DNA from: Candidatus Obscuribacterales bacterium
Lineage (GTDB): Bacteria; Cyanobacteriota; Vampirovibrionia; Obscuribacterales; Obscuribacteraceae
Length of the DNA: 39,073 bases
Reading direction: 5' to 3'
Assembly: GCA_019746975.1 (NCBI GenBank)
Contig: JAIERK010000102.1
Coordinates: forward strand, 1-39,073
Within the stretch, counting starts at the first letter, position 1. Each line of letters starts with the position of its first letter. Both the position numbers and the translations under genes were made by a program. Below are positions 15,298 through 23,592 of this stretch, one piece after another. A model generated the notes under the pieces. The model was not told the DNA's origin. It searched no databases and was given only the letters and a program-made list of their open reading frames with translations.

Positions 15298-16137
15298 GTG
15301 AAGGTCCTACATTCACACCTGCTATTCGATAGAGAGAGTGTGATTCGTTTCGAGAGAGAAGCCAGATCCGGCGCTGGTCTGGATCACGACAACATTTGTC
15401 GGGTGTTCGATTACAATCGATTGAACACAGGTCAACCATACATAGTAATGGAGTATCTTGATGGTGAGAGCCTGAGTTCGACGCTGAGGAGAAGAGGAAA
15501 GCTTCCTGTTCATGAAGCTCTTCCGTTGTTTATCGATTGCTGCAGCGCGCTCAAGGCCGCACACGACCAGGGAATCATTCACCGAGATATCAAACCCGCC
15601 AATATTTTTCTGGTGGAGAGTCGCTCTCGAGTTAAACTTCTAGACTTTGGAATGGCCAAAATCATAGTGGAAGGGCATCTCGATTTAACTCAGACGGGCA
15701 CCGCATTTGGTACTGTTCAATACATGAGTCCGGAGCAGGCGCTGGGCGAGCCAGTTGACCGCCGAAGCGACCTTTATGCGCTCGGTTGCGTCATGTATGA
15801 AACATTGAGCGGTCGAAAAGTTTTTGAAGGACGAACAGCTTTTGGAGTGATGGAACAGCACGTTCGGAGCGTTCCCCGCCGATTCAAGGACTTCGATCCG
15901 AATCTGGACATACGGGCAGGAGTCGAGCAAGTGATCATGAAGACACTGGCCAAGAGCCCGGAAAAAAGACCTCAGGATGCCGGAGAATTGCACGCAGAGC
16001 TCGCAGTCTGCCTTGATGACAATCTGGAACAGCTCAGTACCCGCGAGAGGAAGTTTATTCCAGACAAGTGGCTGGCGGCGTTGCTCGCGATTTTGCTTAT
16101 CGCCCTTTTCGGGGTCTTCACCCTGTTCGCAAGATAA
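15298..16137 (+). CDS. Ser/Thr protein kinase lacking its glycine loop (5'-truncated), C-terminal membrane anchor
   Basis: Homology extends a few codons before this GTG: the frame is open from 15274 and reads LLPGFVAVKVL, so the VAVK lysine is present. Everything upstream, including the ATP-binding glycine loop, is missing after an in-frame TAA at 15271-15273. The remainder is a standard Hanks kinase: IRFEREAR (helix C), HRDIKPANIF, LDFGMAK, GTVQYMSPEQ and YALGCVMYETLSG. It ends with one transmembrane segment (about 259-278, WLAALLAILLIALFGVFTLF) and almost no outer domain, unlike the two LRR-kinases here. No ribosome binding site precedes the GTG. Without the glycine loop it is probably inactive, and it may not be expressed. 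It is divergent from the truncated NarL-type regulator. Confidence 0.8.
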   Translation: MKVLHSHLLFDRESVIRFEREARSGAGLDHDNICRVFDYNRLNTGQPYIVMEYLDGESLSSTLRRRGKLPVHEALPLFIDCCSALKAAHDQGIIHRDIKPANIFLVESRSRVKLLDFGMAKIIVEGHLDLTQTGTAFGTVQYMSPEQALGEPVDRRSDLYALGCVMYETLSGRKVFEGRTAFGVMEQHVRSVPRRFKDFDPNLDIRAGVEQVIMKTLAKSPEKRPQDAGELHAELAVCLDDNLEQLSTRERKFIPDKWLAALLAILLIALFGVFTLFAR

Positions 16138-16340
16138 TTGTCTCCTAAAGTTCGTTTCCAGATCGATTAGCGAACAACACATCCGATAATGGCGAAACAG
16201 CGACGCCAGTGAAGTCAAAAGCCGCTACCGATCCGCGGTTCAACCCAACAGTTCCAGTCAACAGCCCAAATAGAACGGAAGCAAATCTCGGAGCCCGACG
16301 GTCCAATTGACGAATAAGTCCACAATGATGGGTGTCACCC

Positions 16341-16802
16341 CTATCCGCCAGACGAATTGTATTCAACAGCTAAGTTCTTCCCAAGACTTGCGGCGTTTTC
16401 TACTGAATCCATGATGCCACCGTTAGGACCGAGCTTGATGAAAAGCTGAGGAGAATGACCAATGCCGAGGTTTCCATAAGGGATGTAGCCCTCTTTACCG
16501 TCATAAACCAAGCCCTCGCTGCTCTCTACGACAGGCGTTCGAGCGTAGCGAAAGGACCGCGTTCTACCCGGCGGTGTTCGCACCGCGGTCCCAGCACAGG
16601 GAACACCAAGGGTGCACGAAACGAATCGGCGCCGCTCCGTGTAATTCTGCCGTGTTACCTGCGATTTTGTTTCTGTCGTGCCGGTTGAGCTTTCATAAGC
16701 CTGCCCCGGCGCCTGTTGCAACATAAAAAATGTGATTCCAAAAACTGCGATTCCATACCTCACGATTAAGACCATTCTCAATAGTTTCCTTACAAAATGC
16801 AT
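16341..16802 (-). CDS. Small secreted protein, function unknown
   Basis: The 153-residue frame starts with a basic then hydrophobic segment (RKLLRMVLIVRYGIAVFGIT, then FFMLQQAPGQAYE) that looks like a signal peptide. A polar, Thr- and Arg-rich linker follows, then a compact C-terminal part with GKEGYIPYGNLGIGHSPQLF and KLGPNGGIMDSVENAASL. There are two candidate ATGs, at the annotated end and 9 codons in; neither has a strong ribosome binding site (AAGGA lies 11 nt before the second). I recognise no family. The 203 bp downstream and 205 bp upstream contain nothing I can name. An overlapping frame continues to 16145, but I see no reason to join it. Confidence 0.5.
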   Translation of the reverse strand: MHFVRKLLRMVLIVRYGIAVFGITFFMLQQAPGQAYESSTGTTETKSQVTRQNYTERRRFVSCTLGVPCAGTAVRTPPGRTRSFRYARTPVVESSEGLVYDGKEGYIPYGNLGIGHSPQLFIKLGPNGGIMDSVENAASLGKNLAVEYNSSGG

Positions 16803-17007
16803 GACTACCGGACGCAGGCACGGGTATTCGGTTCCAATCTCGTTTATGGAGTTAATGTTTCCGGGCTGAAAACTTTTGTGATGGCAGCGCCCGAAAGACA
16901 GTTGTAATCATCAATATCCTCAGTCCGATGTATTATGATTAATCCGGAAAAGCAGTCCGCCTGTTGCGGCTCGGTGCCGCGTTGCTGTCTAATTCAAGGA
17001 GGTACGC

Positions 17008-17550
17008 ATGGCTAATCTAAAGGGCGCAAAAGTAGCGCTGGTAATTGCACCATCAGCGTTTCGGGACGAAGAGCTATTTGTGCCGAAAGAATTGCTCGAA
17101 CAGGCCGGCGCCACGACGGTCATCGCCTCCACCAACTTAGGAGAAGCGACAGGAATGCTTGGCGGAAAAGCACAAGTAGAAAAGGAAATCGCCAACCTCA
17201 AAAGCGAAGAGCTGGACGCACTCATCGTCGTCGGCGGCATGGGCTCGCCTGAATTTTTGTGGAACGAGAAGGGCTTACACGAATTGCTCGAGAAATTGAG
17301 CAAAGATGGCAAAGTCGTAGGCGCAATCTGCTTGTCCGGCGCCGTCCTAGCCAATGCCGGTCTACTTTCCGGAAAGAAGGCTACAGTTTGGGCATGCCCT
17401 GAATCGCTCGAAGCTCTAGAGAAAGGCAAGGCCACTTTTGTAGATAAGCCCGTAGTTCAGGACGGCAAATTCATAACTGCAAATGGTCCTGACGCAGCCA
17501 ATGAATTCGGTGAGTCGATAATTGCAGAGCTCAGCAAAGTAAAAGTGTAG
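17008..17550 (+). CDS. DJ-1/PfpI family protein
   Basis: The 180-residue cytosolic protein has the flavodoxin-like DJ-1/PfpI fold. It shows VALVIAPSAFRDEELFVP at the start with the conserved Glu (E21/E22), LDALIVVGGMGSPEFL, and the nucleophile elbow VVGAICLSGAVLA with Cys108. The family includes deglycase/glyoxalase-like enzymes and stress proteins; the exact substrate cannot be told from sequence. The length is normal for the family. The start has an excellent AAGGAGG 5 nt before the ATG. It is followed after 72 bp by argS on the same strand. A TATTAT about 75 bp upstream could be a -10 but lacks a clear -35. Confidence 0.92.
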   Translation: MANLKGAKVALVIAPSAFRDEELFVPKELLEQAGATTVIASTNLGEATGMLGGKAQVEKEIANLKSEELDALIVVGGMGSPEFLWNEKGLHELLEKLSKDGKVVGAICLSGAVLANAGLLSGKKATVWACPESLEALEKGKATFVDKPVVQDGKFITANGPDAANEFGESIIAELSKVKV

Positions 17551-17622
17551 GAAAAAATATCTTCAACCGTTCGAAGGGCGGGGCCATGTGCCCTGCCCGA
17601 CAGTTTAAGTAAGAGAACCCAA

Positions 17623-19416
17623 ATGGTTCTATCTAAGTGGAAACAGACAATGATCAAAGAGCGACTCAAAAACATCGTGGAGAAGGCCTTCGTTCAGGCC
17701 AGTCGGGACGGCAAAATGGGCGGACTGTCCGAATGTCCAGAACCAATTATTATCGAACGTCCTAAACTTCCAGAGCACGGAGATCTCGCCTGTGGCGTCG
17801 CGTTGAAACTGGCGCGCCATGCGAAGTCTTCACCGGTCGCTATTGCAAACACTTTGGCCGAGTATATCAAGACCTTGCCTGAAGCGCAGAACGGCTGCAT
17901 CTCCAATTTTGAAGTAGCCAACCCAGGATTTATCAACTTTCGATTGGGGAAAAGCTGGCTAGCCGATGTAATACATGAGGTCCATGCCCAAAAATCCAAT
18001 TACGGTCGCGAGTTAGTAGGCGAGAACAAACGTGTTTTGATCGAATATGTCTCTGCTAATCCGACCGGCTCCTTACATATCGGACACGGACGCAATGCGG
18101 TTTTCGGAAGCTGCCTCGCCAATCTATTCGCATTTGCAGGCTACAAAGTAGAGCAGGAGTTTTACGTCAACGATGCCGGTGCTCAAATCGCAGCGCTGGG
18201 GGAATGCGCATTGGCAGCGTATCAGCGCAAGCTCGGTCAATCCGTCGACTATCCGGAAGGCGGATACCCAGAGGAGTCGCTCAGCGAATACATCGACATT
18301 GTGATTGAGAGAAACGGTGATAAATACCTCGCTCTATCAGGCGATGAAGCGATCCTGGCAGTCGGCAATGAAACAAAGTGCGTAATTCAGAAAGCGCAAG
18401 AAGATCTTTTGGAGAAGCTTGGGGTCAAATTCGAGCGCTGGTTCTCCGAGGAATCACTGCACAAAGCTCATAAAGTGGACCAGGCCATGGCGGTTTTAGC
18501 GTCAAACAACCACTCCTACGAAGCCGACGGAGCGCTCTGGTTAAAGTCAAAGGAGCTCGGCGACGAACGCGACCGCGTTCTGCGCAAGAGCAGCGGTGAC
18601 TACACCTACCTCGCCAACGATGCCGCCTACCACCTCGATAAATTCAACAGGGGCTACGACCTCATGGTCAACATCTGGGGAGCTGATCATCACGGTCAGG
18701 TGCCAGGATTGAAGGCCATCGTAACAGCTTTGGGATTCGATCCAAAGAAACTCGAGGTCGTGCTCACCCAGATCGTCAATCTCAATCGGGATGGAAAGGC
18801 CGTACGTATGTCCAAACGCCGAGGCACCGTCGTGATGCTTGATGAGGTCATGGATGAGGTCGGCGTCGATGCCGTCAGATATTATCTGGCTGAATCGAAC
18901 CCCAACAATCCGATAAACTTCGACCTCGAGCTCGCGAAGAAGCAAAGCAAGGACAATCCCGCCTTTTACCTGCAATATGCTCATGCCCGTTGCTGCTCGA
19001 TTTTGAGAAGGGCGCTGGAGCCGGTAAAAGACCTCGAAAGTGGCGAGCTGAAAGATCCAGTAGTGACAGAGCAAATGCTGACAGAGTGGGAAAATGAGTA
19101 CGCCCACAGAGCAAATCTTTTCCTTGCCGGATTCGAAGAAGATGAAGCAAAATTCGGCTATCAAAAAAGCCTGGTCATGCGCTTGGAGGCGCTCCCTCAG
19201 GAAGTGCGCGAAGCTGCGACAAGCTGGCAGCCAGGCAGACTGGCAAGTTTCGGATATGAAGTCGCTAAGGATTTGATGAAGACCTACGAGGAATCGCGCG
19301 TCATAACTGCCGATTTATCGGTAACGAAAGCCAGATTGGGACTGATAATGGCTACCAGGCAGGTACTCGCCAACGTGCTCAAAATCATCGGTGTGTCGGC
19401 TCCGGAAAGAATGTAA
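17623..19416 (+). CDS. argS: Arginyl-tRNA synthetase
   Basis: This class I aminoacyl-tRNA synthetase charges tRNA-Arg. The frame gives 597 residues, or 588 if translation starts at the internal ATG at 17650 (IKERLKNIVEKAF), which fits the usual ArgS N-terminus better; neither ATG has a strong ribosome binding site. Seen: an N-terminal additional domain (ISNFEVANPGFINFRL), the class I HIGH motif at 152-155 within ANPTGSLHIGHGRN, the AVRMSKRRGTVV segment corresponding to KMSKS, and a C-terminal DALR anticodon-binding domain with SRVITADLSVTKARLGL and the final RQVLANVLKIIGV. Length is normal and no damage is visible. Housekeeping gene. Confidence 0.97.
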   Translation: MVLSKWKQTMIKERLKNIVEKAFVQASRDGKMGGLSECPEPIIIERPKLPEHGDLACGVALKLARHAKSSPVAIANTLAEYIKTLPEAQNGCISNFEVANPGFINFRLGKSWLADVIHEVHAQKSNYGRELVGENKRVLIEYVSANPTGSLHIGHGRNAVFGSCLANLFAFAGYKVEQEFYVNDAGAQIAALGECALAAYQRKLGQSVDYPEGGYPEESLSEYIDIVIERNGDKYLALSGDEAILAVGNETKCVIQKAQEDLLEKLGVKFERWFSEESLHKAHKVDQAMAVLASNNHSYEADGALWLKSKELGDERDRVLRKSSGDYTYLANDAAYHLDKFNRGYDLMVNIWGADHHGQVPGLKAIVTALGFDPKKLEVVLTQIVNLNRDGKAVRMSKRRGTVVMLDEVMDEVGVDAVRYYLAESNPNNPINFDLELAKKQSKDNPAFYLQYAHARCCSILRRALEPVKDLESGELKDPVVTEQMLTEWENEYAHRANLFLAGFEEDEAKFGYQKSLVMRLEALPQEVREAATSWQPGRLASFGYEVAKDLMKTYEESRVITADLSVTKARLGLIMATRQVLANVLKIIGVSAPERM

Positions 19417-19613
19417 TTTCCGAAAATATGCCGAAACGCTACCCGAAACCTGAAAGCAGTGCTAGGCTAGTTCTAGAGGCACTATTTAGGGACTAGCTAA
19501 TCAGTTCTACAGTTTCGCAAAAAGGCAGTTAGACTCCTTACAGTCGGCTTGCCGTGGCACAAAGAGCGTGTATCCGTCGCGCTCCGTACGAACTTATAGA
19601 CGCAGGTAAGCTT

Positions 19614-20465
19614 ATGCAAGATGAATTCAAACTCGAGCTGACTCAAGAAGAAGGCTTTTTGCTTCTTACAGGGGCTAGATTGTTCGACAAGCTGGTTGCG
19701 GGAGTGACGATTCACTCTCAAGAGAAAGATGAGCTTATCAGAGAGGTGATCAATAAGCTGTCTTCAATTATCAGTCCGCAAATGGAAGCGATGTCGAATG
19801 AACTCGCTGACGCCATTGTCGACTCAGTTCTCGGCTGCGGAGAGCTCGACGAAGGCGAACTGGAAGAGCTCGAACTCGCTTGCCTGGAATCGGATCTCGA
19901 AGAGATGCTGATAGACGAATTTTTCAACAACCCACCTCCTAAACAGCTTTCCATTGAAGGTCTCAGCTGCGACAGAGAGATGATTGATTCAGACGATGAC
20001 TATAGAGTCATCCGCAACAACGATTCGATGTCCAAGAATGCCTCAAGAAAAAAGCAAGCAAATACGCCGCCATTCTATGTAGAGGACGAAGAAGAGGTCT
20101 GCATCAACGACAAATCGATGATCAGAAAGTTCGAGAAATTCCTTGCGGATCAGACGTTCGCCTACCCGATGTACACAGTCGAAGACAAGCTTCCGGTCCT
20201 GGAAAAGGCACTGGTTAAACATAAAACCGCCAAAGTAAATTACTACTGCATTGAAAGAGAAACTGTCGATCCAGTCACCCTCGATCCACTTGTACTGCTC
20301 CAAGAAGAAGGCATGTGGCTCGTCGTCGCATACTGTCACGAGCGAGACGAAATATTCATCTTCAGAGCCGATCGAATGAAAGATGTAAGAGAAACAGACA
20401 AAAAATTCGAAACTCCACAAGACATTAATGACCTGCGCTGTCAGATGTTGGCCTCGTACAAGTAG
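19614..20465 (+). CDS. WYL-domain protein without a DNA-binding domain
   Basis: I chose the ATG at 19614 (AGGT with 7-8 nt spacing) over the GTG at 19554, which has no ribosome binding site; this gives about 283 residues. The N-terminal 120 residues are very acidic and helical (GELDEGELEELELACLESDL). The C-terminal part (about 185-270) matches a WYL domain: VNYYCIERETVDPVTLDP, then EEGMWLVVAYCH, then IFIFRADRMKDVR. WYL domains sense ligands and regulate transcription, usually behind a winged helix-turn-helix, but no such domain is visible here. It may act by protein contacts or bind nucleic acid through the WYL domain itself. It follows argS after a 197-bp spacer with a small AGTGC/GCACT hairpin. 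Confidence 0.7.
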   Translation: MQDEFKLELTQEEGFLLLTGARLFDKLVAGVTIHSQEKDELIREVINKLSSIISPQMEAMSNELADAIVDSVLGCGELDEGELEELELACLESDLEEMLIDEFFNNPPPKQLSIEGLSCDREMIDSDDDYRVIRNNDSMSKNASRKKQANTPPFYVEDEEEVCINDKSMIRKFEKFLADQTFAYPMYTVEDKLPVLEKALVKHKTAKVNYYCIERETVDPVTLDPLVLLQEEGMWLVVAYCHERDEIFIFRADRMKDVRETDKKFETPQDINDLRCQMLASYK

Positions 20466-20470
20466 TGTTT

Positions 20471-20540
20471 TGCACCCAATTTGCGCATTTCAAGGTCAAT
20501 TGCTAATCGTCCGTTATAGCCCGCGGGCTGACCTTGTGCA
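20471..20540. repeat. Long imperfect hairpin downstream of the WYL gene
   Basis: TGCAC (20471-20475) and AAGGTCA (20492-20498) pair with TGACCTT (20529-20535) and GTGCA (20536-20540). The loop contains the perfect palindrome GCCCGCGGGC (20519-20528). No T-run follows. It may be a 3' mRNA structure. It is immediately followed by palindromic element copy C. Confidence 0.4.
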
Positions 20541-20548
20541 CTAGTCGC

Positions 20549-20577
20549 GAAGTGTGGTTCGACATCGAACCACATTC
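20549..20577. repeat. Dispersed palindromic element, copy C
   Basis: Core TTCGACATCGAA with arms GAAGTGTGG / CCACATTC; the GTGTGG / CCACA arms carry compensating changes relative to copy A, so the dyad is kept while the sequence differs. It lies in the 473-bp spacer between the WYL and TerC genes. The remaining spacer (20578-20938) shows no gene that I can support. Confidence 0.65.
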
Positions 20578-20938
20578 TGAAACCCGAGAGAGGAGGGTCG
20601 TCAAGCGCGGTCATCAAGCACAGGCGCACCCGAAATCCAGCCCTTTTCTGGACGTCGATTAAAAGGCTTCGGCACGATTCAGAAAGCACAGTTTCCGTGA
20701 TCGGTCGCACCGAAAGTGGTGCCCAACAATTCTCTTCGCGCTGTCCAACCATGGCACCGATTGATCGAATGCAATTGTCATACCGCTAAACTTATTCAGA
20801 ATCATTGCCACTTCTTGAAATACTTATGTTTTCTTGAATTGCAGTCTGATCGATCTCGCAAGTAAATTGAATGGAACAATAGCAGTCTTTGTTAATCTAT
20901 TTCTACAACCTCGTTCACAATCCACACAATTAAGAGTT

Positions 20939-21685
20939 ATGGAAATTCTACTAATCGATACCGAGATAATTGCAGCTCTGCTCTCTCTCTCAGCAATGGA
21001 AATTGTGCTTGGGATAGACAACATTATTTTCATATCCATATTGTCATCGAGATTGCCCGAGCATGAGAGAGGAAAAGCCAGGCTAATCGGACTTGGACTG
21101 GCAATGCTGTCTCGCATTGCGTTACTCTTTTCGCTAGCCTGGGTGATGAGCTTGAAACAGCCACTGTTTTCTGCACTCAATCACGCATTCTCCGGAAGAG
21201 ATATTCTGCTTCTGGGCGGTGGTGCGTTCCTGGTCGCAAAAGCTACTCGTGAGATTCACGAACGAATAGAAGGCGGTGACGATGAGCACGCTGATGGTAA
21301 GCACGCCTCATTCATCGGTACCTTGATTCAGATAATGATACTGGATTTGGTATTCTCTCTCGATTCAGTGATAACGGCCGTTGGAATGGTAGATCAGCTC
21401 TGGATAATGGTTACAGCCGTTATCGTGTCAGTTTTGATCATGATGGTATTCGCCAGATCGGTAAGTGAGTTCATCTTGAAGCACCCAACGGTAAAGATGT
21501 TGGCACTAAGCTTCTTACTCTTAATTGGTGTGGTTCTTGTTGGCGACGGATTGGGTAATCACATCTCGAAAGGATACATATACGCTGCCATGGCTTTCTC
21601 GATTTTTGTCGAGATGCTCAACCTTGCCGCTACAAGAAAAAAACGGTCTGCCCTCAAGGAGGATTCGGAATCGCACGGACATTGA
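20939..21685 (+). CDS. TerC family integral membrane protein
   Basis: I start at the ATG at 20939 (about 248 residues); the longer frame from a TTG at 20834 adds 35 residues with no ribosome binding site and no homology. About seven hydrophobic segments are visible. The TerC signature regions are present: MEIVLGIDNIIFISIL near the start and LDLVFSLDSVITAVGM in the middle, with acidic residues within the membrane that in this family are linked to metal ion (Mn2+) export or tellurite resistance. A His/Asp/Glu-rich cytosolic loop (EGGDDEHADGKH) lies between. The C-terminus is charged. Which ion it moves cannot be decided from sequence. It stands alone before rpiB on the same strand. Confidence 0.92.
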   Translation: MEILLIDTEIIAALLSLSAMEIVLGIDNIIFISILSSRLPEHERGKARLIGLGLAMLSRIALLFSLAWVMSLKQPLFSALNHAFSGRDILLLGGGAFLVAKATREIHERIEGGDDEHADGKHASFIGTLIQIMILDLVFSLDSVITAVGMVDQLWIMVTAVIVSVLIMMVFARSVSEFILKHPTVKMLALSFLLLIGVVLVGDGLGNHISKGYIYAAMAFSIFVEMLNLAATRKKRSALKEDSESHGH

Positions 21686-21750
21686 CCTCTCTGGTTGTGC
21701 AAGATTCTGTCTATAACATCTAATTCAGTAACAGATCCCTTGGAAGCGAA

Positions 21751-21773
21751 ATTCGATAAACTGTCATTCGATA
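21751..21773 (+). promoter_or_regulatory. Direct repeat ATTCGATA upstream of rpiB
   Basis: ATTCGATA occurs at 21751-21758 and again at 21766-21773 with 15-bp periodicity, 18 bp before the rpiB ATG. It could be an operator, but chance is not excluded. Confidence 0.2.
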
Positions 21774-21791
21774 GAGGAAGGGGTACGACTA

Positions 21792-22295
21792 ATGGCGCAA
21801 AAGGTGGCAATCGGAAGCGATCACGCTGGTTTCGAGGCAAAGGAAGAGGTCAAGAAATATCTTACCGACGAAGGCATCGACTTCGAGGACTTCGGAACCT
21901 TCTCAAAAGATTCATGCGATTACCCGGATTACGCTCGCAAGGTCGCAGAGGCAGTTTCCAAAGGTCAATGCCTTCGAGGAGTGCTCTGTTGTGGGTCGGG
22001 AATTGGCGTCGCTATAGTAGCCAACAAGGTGCGTGGAATCAGAGCGGCGCTCTGTCACGAAGCTGAGACAGCGAAACTCTCACGCCAGCACAATGATTCC
22101 AATGTTATCTGTTTTGCCGGACGGACAACACCGACAGAGAAGATCCGCGAGATGCTTGAGGTGTGGTTCGCAACCGACTTCGAAGGTGGCCGCCACAAGA
22201 CTCGCGTCGACAAAATTGAAAAGCCGCGAGCAGGCGAGACTCTGGAAGCGTCCGCTCACGAAGGCGAGACACAGAGCTGGTATTCGATTCACTGA
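21792..22295 (+). CDS. rpiB: Ribose-5-phosphate isomerase B
   Basis: This RpiB/LacAB-family enzyme interconverts ribose 5-phosphate and ribulose 5-phosphate in the pentose phosphate pathway. The 167-residue protein has SDHAG (9-13), DYPDYA, the phosphate-loop/active-site segment LCCGSGIGVAIVANK (Cys67, GSGIG 68-72) and SRQHNDSNV. About 20 residues (PRAGETLEASAHEGETQSWYSIH region) extend beyond the usual end of the fold. The ATG is preceded by GAGGAAGGGG. The glycerate kinase gene starts 5 nt after the TGA, so the two are probably co-transcribed and coupled. Confidence 0.95.
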   Translation: MAQKVAIGSDHAGFEAKEEVKKYLTDEGIDFEDFGTFSKDSCDYPDYARKVAEAVSKGQCLRGVLCCGSGIGVAIVANKVRGIRAALCHEAETAKLSRQHNDSNVICFAGRTTPTEKIREMLEVWFATDFEGGRHKTRVDKIEKPRAGETLEASAHEGETQSWYSIH

Positions 22296-22299
22296 GCTG

Positions 22300-23559
22300 G
22301 TGAAATACCTGATTGCACCGTCAGCTTATAAGGGAAGCCTTTCGGCCTCGCAGCTGGCGCACGCTATCGCGTCCGGCATTCGACGGCGAAATCCTAATGC
22401 ACCAGTCGATTTACTTCCGATAGCAGACGGAGGTGACGGTACCATTGAGGCCCTCCGCACCGCGCTTGGTGGCACGCTCAATTTCACTGACGTGTCGGGC
22501 GCGGTCGGTCAACCGACAAAGGCAGTATGGCTTGTTTTAGACCGGGCGGAGAGCGGTCCTGAGCCTGGAAGCTCTCCAATCTCAAAAACCGCGAAGCTCC
22601 CGGATGAGCAAATGAATGAACAGAACGACAAGTCACCAATCGGTTCTCACCGGGACCGTGGCTCCAAGAGAGCGCCTGAGAAATCGCCCGGAAAACTATC
22701 GCAAATAGCCATAGTAGAGCTTGCTTCGGCGTGCGGACTTGCCGCACTGCAAGACCGGCTGGCGGCGCTCGAGGCGAACACGCTGGGGATAGGTCAAGTT
22801 TTACAGGCATGCCTCGATCACGGATACGGAAACATCGTTGTGACCGTTGGTGGAAGCGCCTCTACGGATGGTGGCATGGGGGTCCTCACTGCCCTGGGAG
22901 CGAAGTTCTACAACAAAGCAGGACAAATCCTGCCATCCGGCGGAGCCTGGCTTGGACAGATTGACTCGATAGATCTTTCTGCGCTCGACGAAAGGTGCGC
23001 AAGCACCAATCTTCAAGTAGCAACCGATGTCAAAAATCCTCTTTTGGGTCCGGAGGGCGCGGCACATGTTTTCGGACCACAGAAAGGCGCGTCGGTCGAG
23101 GATGTCCTTCTCCTGGAAGACGGGTTGCGCCATTACGCAGACAGGCTTGAGAAGACGACAAGGCGGACTGCGCGGCACCAGCCGGGCGCTGGTGCCGCCG
23201 GTGGTACCGCCTTTGGAATGGCATGCGCGCTCGGCGCTCCAATAATTCCCGGTTTCGAATGGCTCGCCGAACTAATAGATCTGGAGGAACGACTTAAGAA
23301 CGCCGACGTCGTCGTGAGCGCCGAAGGTCATCTTGACACCCAGTCAATCAGTGGCAAAGCCACCGGTGAACTGGCATTCATGTGCCGAAAATACGGCAAA
23401 CCATTTATTATGCTGCCGGCGATTTCAGACGCCACAGTCGACTGGTCTGAGTATGGAATAACAGCTGTTTTTCCCACAGCAAAGCCAGGACGGCTCGCCA
23501 CCATATATGATGTCGAGAAATCTGCTGAGCTGATTAACGCCGAGTCACTTCGAAAATAA
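22300..23559 (+). CDS. Glycerate kinase (GarK/GlxK type) with a polar insertion
   Basis: The best start is the GTG at 22300 (VKYLIAPSAYKGSLSA), just after rpiB, giving 419 residues; the open frame reaches further back only inside rpiB. Family landmarks: APSAYKGSLSA, PIADGGDGTIEAL, VTVGGSASTDGGMGVLTALG, ATDVKNPLLGPEGAA, and GAAGGTAFGM. The enzyme phosphorylates glycerate to 2-phosphoglycerate, feeding glycolysis. Typical members are about 380 residues. Here, a roughly 45-residue low-complexity polar stretch (SGPEPGSSPISKTAK to APEKSPGKLS, about 87-135) sits where a short loop is normal, before IAIVELASACGL. The insertion is in frame with no sign of damage, so the enzyme is probably active. It ends 33 bp from the convergent kinase gene. 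Confidence 0.93.
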   Translation: MKYLIAPSAYKGSLSASQLAHAIASGIRRRNPNAPVDLLPIADGGDGTIEALRTALGGTLNFTDVSGAVGQPTKAVWLVLDRAESGPEPGSSPISKTAKLPDEQMNEQNDKSPIGSHRDRGSKRAPEKSPGKLSQIAIVELASACGLAALQDRLAALEANTLGIGQVLQACLDHGYGNIVVTVGGSASTDGGMGVLTALGAKFYNKAGQILPSGGAWLGQIDSIDLSALDERCASTNLQVATDVKNPLLGPEGAAHVFGPQKGASVEDVLLLEDGLRHYADRLEKTTRRTARHQPGAGAAGGTAFGMACALGAPIIPGFEWLAELIDLEERLKNADVVVSAEGHLDTQSISGKATGELAFMCRKYGKPFIMLPAISDATVDWSEYGITAVFPTAKPGRLATIYDVEKSAELINAESLRK

Positions 23560-23592
23560 TCTTGCACAAAGTCACATCGAAATAGCCGGTAA

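Noticed and set aside
15298..15439. Extension of the NarL-type regulator to an ATG at 15439
   Set aside because: This stretch encodes conserved kinase residues on the other strand and its minus-strand translation is not receiver-like.
16145..16366. Minus-strand frame that could extend the small secreted protein by a frameshift
   Set aside because: No homopolymer at the overlap, no sequence similarity to guide a join, and the upstream protein has a plausible end.
20441..20752. 103-residue minus-strand frame between the WYL and TerC genes
   Set aside because: It overlaps the end of the WYL gene, contains the palindromic element, and has no recognisable domain or ribosome binding site.
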